DNA of 64,000 nt from Bacillus benzoevorans (GTDB lineage: Bacteria; Bacillota; Bacilli; Bacillales; Cytobacillaceae), in assembly GCF_014207535.1 (NCBI RefSeq), contig NZ_JACHGK010000001.1, positions 1-64,000 of the forward strand. Direction: 5' to 3'. The notes under the pieces are model-generated. The model was not told where the DNA came from, did not search any database, and saw only the letters and a program-made list of their open reading frames with translations. Positions 35,387 to 44,580 of the stretch are shown here, piece by piece. The position numbers were made by a program, and so were the translations under genes. The first letter of the stretch is position 1. Each line of letters starts with the position of its first letter.

Positions 35387-36337
35387 CTATTTAAACCAGC
35401 CTTTTTTTTGAAAATAAACATACATACCATATCCAATTCCAGCCATAATAAACATGACCGAAAAATAACCATATTTCCAGTGCAATTCAGGCATATTGGC
35501 AAAGTTCATGCCGTAAATACCGGCAATAAAGGTTAATGGCATAAAAATGGTCGTAAATACAGTTAATATTTTCATTACCCGGTTCGTCTGATGGGAGTTA
35601 TAGGAGAGATAGCTGTCTCTTATATCAGCCGTAATCTCCCTATTGGCATCAATCATCTCGGATAATTTAAGTAAATGATCGTAAATGTCTAAAAAATATT
35701 CCCGATGGTTCATGATCCCTGGCAGACGGTGGGAGTTTAACATGCGGTAGACAAGATCTCTCATCGGGGAAACCGTTCTTCTTAACATCAACAGCTTTTG
35801 TCTTGCAGCAAACAGTTCCTCTAGAAGTGTTTCCATCGATTCATTTTGCGAATTCTCATCAATTTTTCCTAAGGTGTCCTCGATTTCGTAGGCAATAGGG
35901 AAGTATTGGTCTACCAGTTCATCTATCATAAAATGGAGGACTTTATACGAATCCCATTCCCTCACATTTACCTCATTATGAAACAATCTCCACATTTTAT
36001 TTACTTCTTCCAGCCGTGTATGATGATACGTAACGATAAAATGATCGCCAACAAAAAAGTCCAATTCTTCTTTGGTGAAAGTGGATGGATTCATACTCTG
36101 GGTAATAAAGAAGGTATGATCCTCAAAGTAATTGAGCTTAGGGCGCTGCTGCCAGTATATACAATCTTCAATGGCCAGAGGATGAAAATGAAGCAAGTCC
36201 CGCAGCAGTAAATTTTCCTTTTCATCCGGTTGATCAAAATCTATCCAATACCATAAAAAACCTTCTGCAATCAGTGTTTCAATGGGGAGGTTTTTTTTCA
36301 ATAAACCTTCTTCATCCACTGCGATTGTCCTAATCAT
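35387..36337 (-). CDS. corA: magnesium transporter CorA
   Basis: A 316-residue CorA/Mrs2 family channel. A long N-terminal cytosolic domain is followed by two membrane spans at the C-terminus (about 258-277 and 290-310). The universal pore motif GMN is present in GIYGMNFANMP. It imports Mg2+ (or related divalent ions). The start is fairly supported by AGGAGGCAG upstream. It lies between the two CNNM genes' neighbourhoods, so three magnesium-linked genes fall within 11 kb. Confidence 0.94.
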   Translation of the reverse strand: MIRTIAVDEEGLLKKNLPIETLIAEGFLWYWIDFDQPDEKENLLLRDLLHFHPLAIEDCIYWQQRPKLNYFEDHTFFITQSMNPSTFTKEELDFFVGDHFIVTYHHTRLEEVNKMWRLFHNEVNVREWDSYKVLHFMIDELVDQYFPIAYEIEDTLGKIDENSQNESMETLLEELFAARQKLLMLRRTVSPMRDLVYRMLNSHRLPGIMNHREYFLDIYDHLLKLSEMIDANREITADIRDSYLSYNSHQTNRVMKILTVFTTIFMPLTFIAGIYGMNFANMPELHWKYGYFSVMFIMAGIGYGMYVYFQKKGWFK

Positions 36338-36378
36338 TTTTACTGCCTCCTATGTATGAGTCCTTCCATTATAAACCG

Positions 36379-36416
36379 AAAAAAAGAAATCAGCATCAGG
36401 TGCCGATTTCTGATTC
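36379..36416 (-). terminator. terminator after the cyd operon
   Basis: On the minus strand, GAAATCGGCACCTGATGCTGATTTC is followed by seven T's. It lies 15-50 bp past the cydC stop. Confidence 0.8.
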
Positions 36417-36430
36417 AGACGGAGGGGGTC

Positions 36431-38161
36431 TTATAATCCCCGATCTAATCTGTACAATTGACGGTAGTGCTCATTTGTTTTTAATAATTCCTTATGGGAC
36501 CCGTGCATGGTGATTCTTCCGTTGTCGATAAAAATAACTTCATCCATTTTTTCAATGCCGATTAAATGATGCGTCACCCATATGATTGTTTTATCCTTTA
36601 AGGCGGTAAAAATCGTATCTAATAAAAACTTTTCCGTCTTTGGGTCAAGACCAACTGTCGGTTCATCTAAAATAACGATCGGTGTATTGTTTAATAATAT
36701 CCGTGCCAGCGCAATTCTCTGCCGTTCTCCTCCAGAAAAGCGCTGACCAGTTTCTTCCACATGTGTATTTAACCCTTTTGACAGTGAATGGATATACCCA
36801 TCCAGATTTACTTGTCTAATGACGTGCTCAATTTCTTCTTCTGCTGCAGTCTGATTTCCGAGGCGAATATTGTTCTTTACGCTGGTGGCAAATAAATAGG
36901 GTTTTTGATTCAATACACTAACCATCTTAAAGATAGCATCACCGTATTCGTCTGGACGCCAGCCATTTATTTCGATTGTACCAGCGGAAGGGATTCGTGC
37001 CCCCAGTAATAATTGCAGCAATGTAGATTTACCGGCACCGCTTTTGCCTAAAACCGCTATTTTCTTTCCTTGTGGAATCGAAAGTGAAATTTGCTGTAAG
37101 GCATCTTTTTCTTCCTTTTCATAACGAAAATAAACATTGTTAATTTCAATATCCGCTGCCGCACTGATGGGCACATTTGGCAAATCTGCCGCTGCTGAAT
37201 GCGGTGCAAACTGGGCAATATGGTCCAGGCGCTGCAATGATTCATGGTAGGCTGGAATCCGTTCAACCGCATGTGATACTGGTATCAATGTTTCTACAAT
37301 GGGGATAGTGACCAGTACAAATGCAGCAATATAAGCTGGTGCTAAGTCACCGGTCTGTACCTGGTTACCTGCCCAAACACCGGTTGTAATGAGGACTAAA
37401 CCAGAAATGAACTGTAGTTGAAAGGTCCGAGAATGATTCCAATTGCGTATCTTTTTGTCCATTTGATTACTTTCCATGCTGTCAATCGAAAACTGTTTGA
37501 TAAACCGTTCTTTTTGTCCGCTGATCATCCAATCTGAAAGACCGAAAACAGCATCTGTTAATGTTCGATAAAGATGGCTTCGTTTTTGTTTCTGTTCTAT
37601 CTGCTGCTTTTTCCAAAAATATAAAGAAAGAAGCGGATAGACTAGGATGATGATGCTTAAACAAAAGGCAATCCAAAGGGCAAAAATCCAATCAAAGAAA
37701 GCAAGAGAGATGAAAGCTGAAACAAACAATGTTAGTGCGGTCAGGATTGGGAAAATCGTCCGAATATACACATCCTGTAAATGTTCAATATCATCTGCCA
37801 ATGTGCCAAGGAGATCACCGGTTTGAAAGCGGGAGCGCAAAAACAGCGCCTGTGGTTCTAAAACATTGTATAATTTGACCCTCATTTGTGAAAGGATTTT
37901 TAACACAGCATTATGCCCGGCTAAACGTTCTGCATAACGGGTTACAGCCCGCGAGATCCCGAAAGTCCGCACTAAAACAACGGGAACATAAATCATTAGG
38001 ATATTCTCCGGTCTTTCTGCGGCACGGGAAATTAAGTATCCGGAGACGAAAATCAGCATAGACGCTCCGACAGCGGTTAGGAACCCAAAGAAGACTGCCG
38101 CGAGGATGGATTGTCTATATTGTATTAAATAAGGTTTAATATAAGTTTGATAAAGCTTCAT
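36431..38161 (-). CDS. cydC: thiol-reductant ABC exporter subunit CydC
   Basis: A 576-residue half-transporter with six membrane spans and a C-terminal ATPase: Walker A GKSGAGKST (about 368-376), signature FSGGERQR, Walker B PIVILDEPT. With its partner it exports cysteine/glutathione-type thiols or haem-related compounds needed to assemble cytochrome bd. The name follows the E. coli scheme; B. subtilis calls this position CydD. The start ATG overlaps the stop of the preceding gene by one base (TGATG). Last gene of cydABDC. Confidence 0.92.
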   Translation of the reverse strand: MKLYQTYIKPYLIQYRQSILAAVFFGFLTAVGASMLIFVSGYLISRAAERPENILMIYVPVVLVRTFGISRAVTRYAERLAGHNAVLKILSQMRVKLYNVLEPQALFLRSRFQTGDLLGTLADDIEHLQDVYIRTIFPILTALTLFVSAFISLAFFDWIFALWIAFCLSIIILVYPLLSLYFWKKQQIEQKQKRSHLYRTLTDAVFGLSDWMISGQKERFIKQFSIDSMESNQMDKKIRNWNHSRTFQLQFISGLVLITTGVWAGNQVQTGDLAPAYIAAFVLVTIPIVETLIPVSHAVERIPAYHESLQRLDHIAQFAPHSAAADLPNVPISAAADIEINNVYFRYEKEEKDALQQISLSIPQGKKIAVLGKSGAGKSTLLQLLLGARIPSAGTIEINGWRPDEYGDAIFKMVSVLNQKPYLFATSVKNNIRLGNQTAAEEEIEHVIRQVNLDGYIHSLSKGLNTHVEETGQRFSGGERQRIALARILLNNTPIVILDEPTVGLDPKTEKFLLDTIFTALKDKTIIWVTHHLIGIEKMDEVIFIDNGRITMHGSHKELLKTNEHYRQLYRLDRGL

Positions 38162-39894
38162 CAATCCATCCCTCCTAATATTCCGCCTTGTGCCGCAACA
38201 AGCCGGTAATAATAATCCTTTTTCATTAATAATTCATGATGATGACCAATTTCCACCAGTTTTCCATTATCCAAGACAAAAATAATATCCATTTCACGCA
38301 TCCAATGTAACCGGTGTGTCGCGAAAAAGACCAATCTTTGCTGCATCAGCGGCAGGAGCATTTGCTTAATCTCATGTTCTGTCTCAATATCCAGATGGGC
38401 GGTAGGCTCATCAAACAGCATAATCGGGCGTTCCTGAAGGAGGGAACGGGTTAAGGCAATCCGCTGTTCTTCACCACCGCTTAACATTCTGCCTCCCTGT
38501 CCAATCTGCTCATCTAAGCCATTGGGCAGCTTGTCAACAAATTCGGTTAATCCGGTTACTTTTATTGCCTCCTCAATTTCTTCCCGTGAAGCATCCGGGG
38601 CATACAGCTTGATATTATCAGCGATTGTACCGGAAAAAATATAGGGGTGCTGTGGAATATAAATAATCTGCTCCTGCCATCCGGCATGTGAGAAGTTATT
38701 TATCTTTACCCCATCCATTGAAATTTCACCTGTTGAAGGTCTGGCAAACCCGGATAATAGGTCAATTAAAGTGGATTTCCCTGCTCCGGAGGCTCCAACG
38801 ATGCCAACCTTTTGGAACCCTTTAATGGAGAAATTAATATTTTCAAGGATCGGTTTTTTTTCTTCTTCAGAACGTTTACTTAATTCTTTGACGGTAAGAC
38901 TGCTGTCATAAGTCCAGCGCTCTATTTGTGGTGCCGGCTGTTGTTCTTCTGCTGCATCCTTTTGCAATAAGCGGTGAATTTGATTTCCGGCATCTTTTCC
39001 GTCCATCGTTGCGTGGTAATCAGTTCCTAAATCGCGGATGGGCTGAAAATATTCCGGGGCGAGTATCAACACCGTTAATGCCGCCTGAAGACCGATTGTC
39101 CCATCAATTAAGCGCAGACCAAGCTCGACAGCCACAACGGCAATGGAGAGACTGGAAAAGAAATCTAACGAAAAGCTCGATAAAAAGGCGATTCTTAAGG
39201 AGCGGATGGTGGCAATCCGATATTTATTGCTAATGTTGTCAATCGACCCTTGATGTGATTTACTTTTCCCTAAATATTTTAACGTTAAAAGCCCGCGCAG
39301 CGAATCAACAAAGTGCCGTGCTAGAAGCTGATAGCTGCTCCATTGCGTCTTTGCGTATTTTTGTGCTGCCACCCCTAATAAAATGAGAAACATAATCATG
39401 ATCGGCATCGTTAAAGTTAAGACAATACCAGAAGGTGAATCGGCACTGTAAATATAAATTAGTAATACAATCGGGATGGCAGCCATCGCGATCGCCCGAG
39501 GAATAAATAGTTCTAAATACGTACAGAATTTTGGGATCCCTTCTAAAGCAAGGGTAATCATATTTCCTGAACCATTTTTGCCAATGCCGCGGGGACCTAA
39601 TTTGAACATTTGTTTAATCAGAAAGCTTTGATAGGTAAATGAGATTTTCTCAGCAAAATGAAATGCTGTTTTTTCTTTGAGCCATTGCAGAAAATGGCGG
39701 GTTAGAAAAGCTGCTGCAAAGCCGGCAAAATAGGGAAGGACAGCTTGGAAGGCTGTCCCGTTAAACATATTTGTAATAGCCGCTGCCAAGAGAACGGCTT
39801 GGAAAACAATCGTTATCCCTTGGAGAACAGTCAGTATTCCAACTATGAACATATGCTGTTTTATGCCTTTATAGTGGAAAAGATGTTTATCCAT
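38161..39894 (-). CDS. cydD: thiol-reductant ABC exporter subunit CydD
   Basis: A 577-residue half-transporter, partner of CydC. Walker A is GASGAGKST (about 366-374), the signature is LSGGEEQR (the usual Q becomes E here) and Walker B is MLFDEPTAH. The name again follows E. coli; in B. subtilis the first gene after cydB is called cydC. Its start overlaps the cydB stop by one base, which suggests translational coupling. Confidence 0.92.
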   Translation of the reverse strand: MDKHLFHYKGIKQHMFIVGILTVLQGITIVFQAVLLAAAITNMFNGTAFQAVLPYFAGFAAAFLTRHFLQWLKEKTAFHFAEKISFTYQSFLIKQMFKLGPRGIGKNGSGNMITLALEGIPKFCTYLELFIPRAIAMAAIPIVLLIYIYSADSPSGIVLTLTMPIMIMFLILLGVAAQKYAKTQWSSYQLLARHFVDSLRGLLTLKYLGKSKSHQGSIDNISNKYRIATIRSLRIAFLSSFSLDFFSSLSIAVVAVELGLRLIDGTIGLQAALTVLILAPEYFQPIRDLGTDYHATMDGKDAGNQIHRLLQKDAAEEQQPAPQIERWTYDSSLTVKELSKRSEEEKKPILENINFSIKGFQKVGIVGASGAGKSTLIDLLSGFARPSTGEISMDGVKINNFSHAGWQEQIIYIPQHPYIFSGTIADNIKLYAPDASREEIEEAIKVTGLTEFVDKLPNGLDEQIGQGGRMLSGGEEQRIALTRSLLQERPIMLFDEPTAHLDIETEHEIKQMLLPLMQQRLVFFATHRLHWMREMDIIFVLDNGKLVEIGHHHELLMKKDYYYRLVAAQGGILGGMD

Positions 39895-40907
39895 TAGTAT
39901 TCTAAATGCTCCTTATCTGTTATCCGTTTTCGGAATACGTAATAATTCCAAATGGTATAAGCAAGGACAATCGGTACCATTGTAAAGGCGATAATTGTCA
40001 TTAATTTAAGCGAGTAATCTCCTGATGCTGCATTATAAACCGTTAAGTTATAGGCTGCATCTGTTGAACTGAGCATCACATTTGGGAAGAGGGCGATAAA
40101 GAATGACGCCGTTACCAGAACAATCATTAAACCTGTTGCCGTAAAGCTGAAGCCTTCTTTTTTCGTCTTCATAAAACCGAAAAGGGCTAAGTAAAGTAAG
40201 ATAACCACAGCGTACAGCGGGATTAAGATGGCACCTTTTTCTGCTAACGTATCTGTATAGATTCCTGTTAGGACGACAAAGAGCACCAGTACTGCGCCAA
40301 GGGCGAAATAGATTTTTTTTGCAGATGTTGCGGCACGCTCACGGAGCGGACCAGTCGTTTTTAAAGAGATAAACATCAAACCGTGCATATAAGCAAGCAA
40401 TACCACAGCAATACCGCCCACAACGGTGTAAACATTCACAATATCAAAGAATCCTGCTGCCATATTCATATTTTGATCAATTGGCACGCCTTTAATCAGG
40501 CTGGTGAATAATACGCCGACTAAGAACGGCGGAAGCAAGCTGCCGAGGAAGATGGACCAATCCCAGGTCTTGACCCATTTAGCTGAAGCGGCTTTTCCCC
40601 TGAATTCAAAAGCCACACCTCTTGCGATTAAGGCTAACAAAAGGACGACAAATGGCAAATAATAACCGCTGAATAATGTAGCATACCAGTTCGGGAAGGC
40701 GGCAAACATAGCACCACCGGCGGTGATCAGCCATACTTCATTGGCATCCCAGAATGGTCCGATTGAATTGATCAGCATTCGCCTTTCCAGATCATTTCTG
40801 GCAAGGAATTTTGTACTCATTCCGACACCAAAATCAAAGCCTTCCAAGAACAGAAACCCAATCCATAACACCCCGATAAGGATAAACCATATCTCACTTA
40901 GTTGCAT
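39894..40907 (-). CDS. cydB: cytochrome bd ubiquinol oxidase subunit II
   Basis: A 337-residue membrane subunit of cytochrome bd oxidase. The N-terminal segment FILIGVLWIGFLFLEGFDFG and GMSTKFLARND are family-typical. It works with CydA to reduce oxygen with high affinity using quinol. Its start lies inside the cydA 3' end (14-bp overlap). Confidence 0.95.
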   Translation of the reverse strand: MQLSEIWFILIGVLWIGFLFLEGFDFGVGMSTKFLARNDLERRMLINSIGPFWDANEVWLITAGGAMFAAFPNWYATLFSGYYLPFVVLLLALIARGVAFEFRGKAASAKWVKTWDWSIFLGSLLPPFLVGVLFTSLIKGVPIDQNMNMAAGFFDIVNVYTVVGGIAVVLLAYMHGLMFISLKTTGPLRERAATSAKKIYFALGAVLVLFVVLTGIYTDTLAEKGAILIPLYAVVILLYLALFGFMKTKKEGFSFTATGLMIVLVTASFFIALFPNVMLSSTDAAYNLTVYNAASGDYSLKLMTIIAFTMVPIVLAYTIWNYYVFRKRITDKEHLEY

Positions 40908-42297
40908 GTTCTACACCCCCAGCGCTGAATGGATCCGTCGTATTAATATTATCTTTCGGTTTTGCATGAGGACCTTGTTTAATTACTTTAACGAATAAAT
41001 AAACCGTTGCCACACCTAATAATGTATAAACGAGTGAGAAAGCAATGAGTGAGAATAATACTGAGCCCGCAGAAACATTCGGTGATACAGCATCTGCCGT
41101 TTTCATTAATCCATTTACAATCCAAGGCTGACGACCGATTTCTGACATGATCCAGCCAAAGGTATTTGCAATATAAGGAAGAAATATGGCCGGAACCAAT
41201 AATTTCAAATAGAAAGTTTTATTTTCAATGGTTCTGCGGCGGCTGTAAATTAAACCGACTAAGCTTAACAGAATCATTGCTCCTCCGGCTGCAACCATTA
41301 TGCGGAAGCTCCAGAAGGTTGTTTTTACGGGAGGAATATAATTTCCTGCACCAAACTGCTCTTCATATTGAGTCTGAAGGGTATTCATACCCGTTACTTT
41401 TCCAGTGAATTCTCCATAAGATAAGTAGCTTAAAAGATACGGGATTTCTAATGTTCCTGTTACTTCTTTATTTTCCGTATCAATTTTCGCCCATACCGTC
41501 CAGGCAGCCGGATCGCCGCTGTCTTCATATAATCCTTCCGCTGCAGCCATTTTCATTGGCTGCGCTTCAACAAGATAGGTTGATTGTGAATGACCAGAGA
41601 ATGCGATCCCCACAGTAGATATTAAGCCGATAATGAGTGCAATCTTTATTGAACGTTTGAAGAAATCCAAGTCGCGCTTTTTCAAGAAGTTCCAAGCGCT
41701 GATTCCTGCAACAAAAAAGGCGCCTGTTGCCAGTGCAGCAAATATGGTATGCGGAAAAGCAACCAATAATTTAGTGTTAGTTATAACTGCTAAGAAATCG
41801 TTTGTTTCGGCGCGTCCATTTTGCAGCGCGTATCCAACAGGATTTTGCATGAAGGAGTTGGCGGCCAGAATCCAGAAAGCGGAAACGGCTGTCGCAAATG
41901 AAACGAGCCAAATGCTGGCTAAGTGCAGTTTTGCGTTAATTTTGTCCCAGCCAAAGACCCATAGACCAATGAAAGTTGATTCAATAAAAAACGCTAGTAA
42001 CGCTTCAATGGCGAGTGGTGCTCCAAATACGTCCCCCATAAATCGGGAATATTCGGACCAGTTCATTCCAAATTGAAATTCCTGAATGATCCCGGTTACA
42101 ACCCCGACAGCAAAATTGATGAGAAAGAATGTCCCCCAAAACTTTGTCATCTTTTTGTAAATTTCTTTCTTTTTAACAATGTACATTGTCTGCATGACTG
42201 CCACTAAAAATGCCAGACCAATGGACAATGGCACAAAAATGAAGTGGAACACAGTTGTTGAAGCAAACTGAATTCGAGCTAAGATAAGCTCTTGCAT
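40894..42297 (-). CDS. cydA: cytochrome bd ubiquinol oxidase subunit I
   Basis: A 467-residue haem-binding subunit. It carries the conserved N-terminal LARIQFASTTVFHFIFVPLSIG (haem ligand His in the HF stretch), the GRQPW motif (about 392-396) and the region around GWIMSEIGRQ. The length is that of the short Q-loop version typical of Bacillaceae. First gene of the operon. AAGGGGG precedes the start. Rex-like half-sites lie upstream. Confidence 0.95.
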   Translation of the reverse strand: MQELILARIQFASTTVFHFIFVPLSIGLAFLVAVMQTMYIVKKKEIYKKMTKFWGTFFLINFAVGVVTGIIQEFQFGMNWSEYSRFMGDVFGAPLAIEALLAFFIESTFIGLWVFGWDKINAKLHLASIWLVSFATAVSAFWILAANSFMQNPVGYALQNGRAETNDFLAVITNTKLLVAFPHTIFAALATGAFFVAGISAWNFLKKRDLDFFKRSIKIALIIGLISTVGIAFSGHSQSTYLVEAQPMKMAAAEGLYEDSGDPAAWTVWAKIDTENKEVTGTLEIPYLLSYLSYGEFTGKVTGMNTLQTQYEEQFGAGNYIPPVKTTFWSFRIMVAAGGAMILLSLVGLIYSRRRTIENKTFYLKLLVPAIFLPYIANTFGWIMSEIGRQPWIVNGLMKTADAVSPNVSAGSVLFSLIAFSLVYTLLGVATVYLFVKVIKQGPHAKPKDNINTTDPFSAGGVEHATK

Positions 42298-42366
42298 TAT
42301 TGTAAACCCCCTTTAAAAAAATCTGAATTTTTCATCACCCTCTATAATGATTTTAACAAAACTAGT

Positions 42367-42381
42367 TTGTGAAGTTGTGAA
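42367..42381 (-). promoter_or_regulatory. tandem TTGTGAA half-sites upstream of cydA (possible Rex site)
   Basis: Two copies of TTGTGAA lie in direct repeat with one base between them (42367-42373, 42375-42381), about 70-85 bp before the cydA start. TTGTGAA is the half-site of the redox regulator Rex, which controls cydABCD in B. subtilis, but the classical site is an inverted repeat, so this is tentative. Confidence 0.4.
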
Positions 42382-42540
42382 CATTGGAAGGGGTAAATGT
42401 GACAATTTTAGCAACTGGGTTTTTGTGTGATAGAAGTTGTTGACGTTAATAAAATGTACAATTATTATACATTTTTTCATAAATAAAGTTCAAAAAGAGA
42501 AATAAACAGAGGTGAGGGGGGACATTCCTATCAATAAACA

Positions 42541-42567
42541 AAAAAATCGGCAAAATGCCGATTTTTA
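42541..42567 (-). terminator. terminator of CNNM paralogue 2
   Basis: AAAAATCGGC, loop AAAAT, GCCGATTTTT. On the minus strand it runs into TTTTTTG. The stop codon lies at its edge. Confidence 0.85.
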
Positions 42568-43947
42568 ATAGAAAACTTCTGATTTAGTTAACGGGACAGA
42601 GGAGGAAAGGGGATTTTCGCCCTGCTCAAAGTTCTCCAGGTTCTCCTTTACTTCCTGCTGTTTTGTCACTTCAATATATTTGATATGATGTTCTTCCATA
42701 TCTACTATTTTAAATGAATATAATTCAAATTGAATCACATCACCTTGCTTGGCTTCGTAATTTTCGGTTAAGATCCAGCCGCCGATGGTATCAACGTCTT
42801 CATCATTAATTTCAAGGCCAAGCAAATCGTTTACTTCAGATACAAGTACTTTGGAATCAATGATAAAGTGATCATCTTCAATTTTGCGAATCATTGGTAC
42901 TTCATCTGTGTCAAACTCATCACGGATTTCACCGACGATTTCTTCGATAATATCTTCTACTGTAACAAGACCGGACGTACCGCCGTATTCATCCATTAAG
43001 ATGGCCATATGAATCCGTTCCTTTTGCATTTTGACAAGCAGACTATGAATAGGAATCGTATCAATGACCTTAATAATGGGGCGAATATAGGTTTCCAGTG
43101 TTTTTGCCGTTAAGTCTTGATAGTCTAATATATCCGTTAAAAGCTCCTTCATATTGACCATGCCGATAATATGGTCCTTATCCCCGTCAATAATTGGGTA
43201 GCGGGTAAACTTTTCTTCTTTAATAATCGCCATAAAGGTTTCCAATGTTTCGTCTTTTGCAAGAGAAACAATTTCTGTACGTGGAACCATGATTTCTTTT
43301 GCTATGCGATTATCAAACTCGAATATTTTATTTACATACTTAAACTCAGATTGGTTGATTTCGCCATTCTTATAACTTTCCGACAATATGATTCTTAGTT
43401 CTTCTTCTGAATGCGCCAATTCATGTTCCGATATAGGCTTAAGACCGAATAGCCCTGTGATTAACCGCGCTGAGCCATTTAACAGCCAGATGACCGGGAA
43501 CATAAGTTTATAGAACATGATAAGAGGACGCGCTGTAATTAATGTAATCCATTCCGCTTTTTGGATAGCGACAGTTTTCGGTGCAAGTTCTCCGACAACT
43601 ACATGTAAAAAGGTCATAATCGAAAAAGCGATCACAATCGAAAGAATAGAAGTTAACGATTCTGGTAGATTAAAAAATGCTAATATTGGATGTAAAATAT
43701 GCTCGAATGTCGGCTCTCCAAGAGCTCCTATACCAAGAGCTGTCATCGTGATACCTAACTGGCAGGCTGATAAATATTCATCCAGGTTTGAAATGACCTT
43801 TTTTACTGAAAGAGCACTTTTATTTCCTTCTTCAATTAACTGATCGATTCTGGAACTTCTTACCTTAACAATGGCAAATTCAGAAGTAACGAAAAATGCC
43901 GTTAAAGCAATTAAAATGGCTATAATAACCAAGTTTAATATGTCCAA
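42565..43947 (-). CDS. CNNM/CorC family divalent cation transporter (paralogue 2)
   Basis: A 460-residue paralogue of the protein encoded at 32775: same order of CNNM membrane domain, paired CBS repeats and CorC_HlyC domain, with near-identical motifs (FEFDNRIAKEIMVPRTEI, DEYGGTSGLVTVEDIIEEIV as separate stretches). It has an extra C-terminal tail of about 25 residues. B. subtilis also has several such genes (YhdP, YhdT). Likely a Mg2+ or other divalent cation efflux protein. Single gene with its own terminator. Confidence 0.92.
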   Translation of the reverse strand: MDILNLVIIAILIALTAFFVTSEFAIVKVRSSRIDQLIEEGNKSALSVKKVISNLDEYLSACQLGITMTALGIGALGEPTFEHILHPILAFFNLPESLTSILSIVIAFSIMTFLHVVVGELAPKTVAIQKAEWITLITARPLIMFYKLMFPVIWLLNGSARLITGLFGLKPISEHELAHSEEELRIILSESYKNGEINQSEFKYVNKIFEFDNRIAKEIMVPRTEIVSLAKDETLETFMAIIKEEKFTRYPIIDGDKDHIIGMVNMKELLTDILDYQDLTAKTLETYIRPIIKVIDTIPIHSLLVKMQKERIHMAILMDEYGGTSGLVTVEDIIEEIVGEIRDEFDTDEVPMIRKIEDDHFIIDSKVLVSEVNDLLGLEINDEDVDTIGGWILTENYEAKQGDVIQFELYSFKIVDMEEHHIKYIEVTKQQEVKENLENFEQGENPLSSSVPLTKSEVFY

Positions 43948-44008
43948 ATAAGTTTCCTTATCCTGATTTTAACAGGAAAGGAGTCACCTCCTGATAATTC
44001 AAAAATTT

Positions 44009-44227
44009 TCATTTATTACTATTTGTCTCAAATAATTCTAAGCTAGTATAATAGTCAATTGTCGTAGTAGAAACATTTGCCCGCCAGGCTAATACTTCAT
44101 TTTGATAAAATGCCCCATCATACCACCTCAGATCTTTAGTCATTTGGCTTTGTTTATCGAATCTCGATTTATCCAGGTGATTACAATCGTAAGCAACATA
44201 GACTTGGAACAATATGAAACAAAGCAT
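44009..44227 (-). CDS. doubtful 72-aa reading frame
   Basis: A 72-codon minus-strand frame with a plausible amino acid mix but no recognisable family. No clear ribosome binding site precedes its ATG (upstream is AAT/TAT-rich). It might be a short unknown gene, or chance. Listed only because the composition looks less random than most frames. Confidence 0.25.
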   Translation of the reverse strand: MLCFILFQVYVAYDCNHLDKSRFDKQSQMTKDLRWYDGAFYQNEVLAWRANVSTTTIDYYTSLELFETNSNK

Positions 44228-44356
44228 ATATACATTAATTATACGGTAACATAAACTATACAGTCAAACGTTCAGATCGTAATGGGTGTTATGAATAGTA
44301 TATGACGAAAAAAGCGGCGGAATGCTTTTATACATTTATATGAAGAAAAAAGAAAT

Positions 44357-44382
44357 AATCCCCTAATATTGATCAGGGGATT
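44357..44382. terminator. hairpin AATCCCCT/AGGGGATT
   Basis: Stem AATCCCCT with AGGGGATT around a 10-base loop. On the minus strand it precedes TTTCTTTTTTC, so it may be a second terminator of the acetyltransferase transcript. Confidence 0.45.
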
Positions 44383-44392
44383 TATCCCACTC

Positions 44393-44468
44393 TTAACGGG
44401 CAGTTAGACTCCCGCCTCTATAATCTGAAAATCAAAAAGAAGTTAGGTGGGAGATCTAACTGCCCGTA
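44393..44468. repeat. large inverted repeat
   Basis: TTAACGGGCAGTTAGACTCCCGCCT (left, shown as two parts: TTAACGGGCAG and TTAGACTCCCGCCT) is matched by the reverse complement of AGGTGGGAGATCTAACTGCCCGTAA on the right. About 23 of 25 positions pair, with a loop of about 25 bases. No coding content. Confidence 0.7.
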
Positions 44469-44490
44469 AAGGTCCGATTGGTGAGATAAG

Positions 44491-44542
44491 GTCTTTTCTA
44501 AGGGTTTCAGCCCTTAGAAAAGCCAATCGGGCTCAGCGCGAC
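44491..44542 (-). repeat. dispersed hairpin repeat, copy C
   Basis: On the minus strand: AGTCGCGCTGAGCCCGATTGG, then CTTTTCTAAGGGCTGAAACCCTTAGAAAAG (written as two parts: CTTTTCTAAGGG, loop CTGAAA, CCCTTAGAAAAG). The leader matches copy A at 17303 almost base for base, while the stem differs but still pairs. An outer CCGATTGG/CCAATCGG pairing nests it further. Confidence 0.75.
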
Positions 44543-44545
44543 TAA

Positions 44546-44580
44546 CCCTAAGTGGGGGGGAGGAAAACCCCCACTTAGGG
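44546..44580 (-). terminator. strong hairpin at the end of the acetyltransferase gene
   Basis: CCCTAAGTGGGGG, loop, CCCCCACTTAGGG: a 13-bp perfect stem that includes the stop codon of the acetyltransferase. No clear T run follows on the minus strand. Confidence 0.6.
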
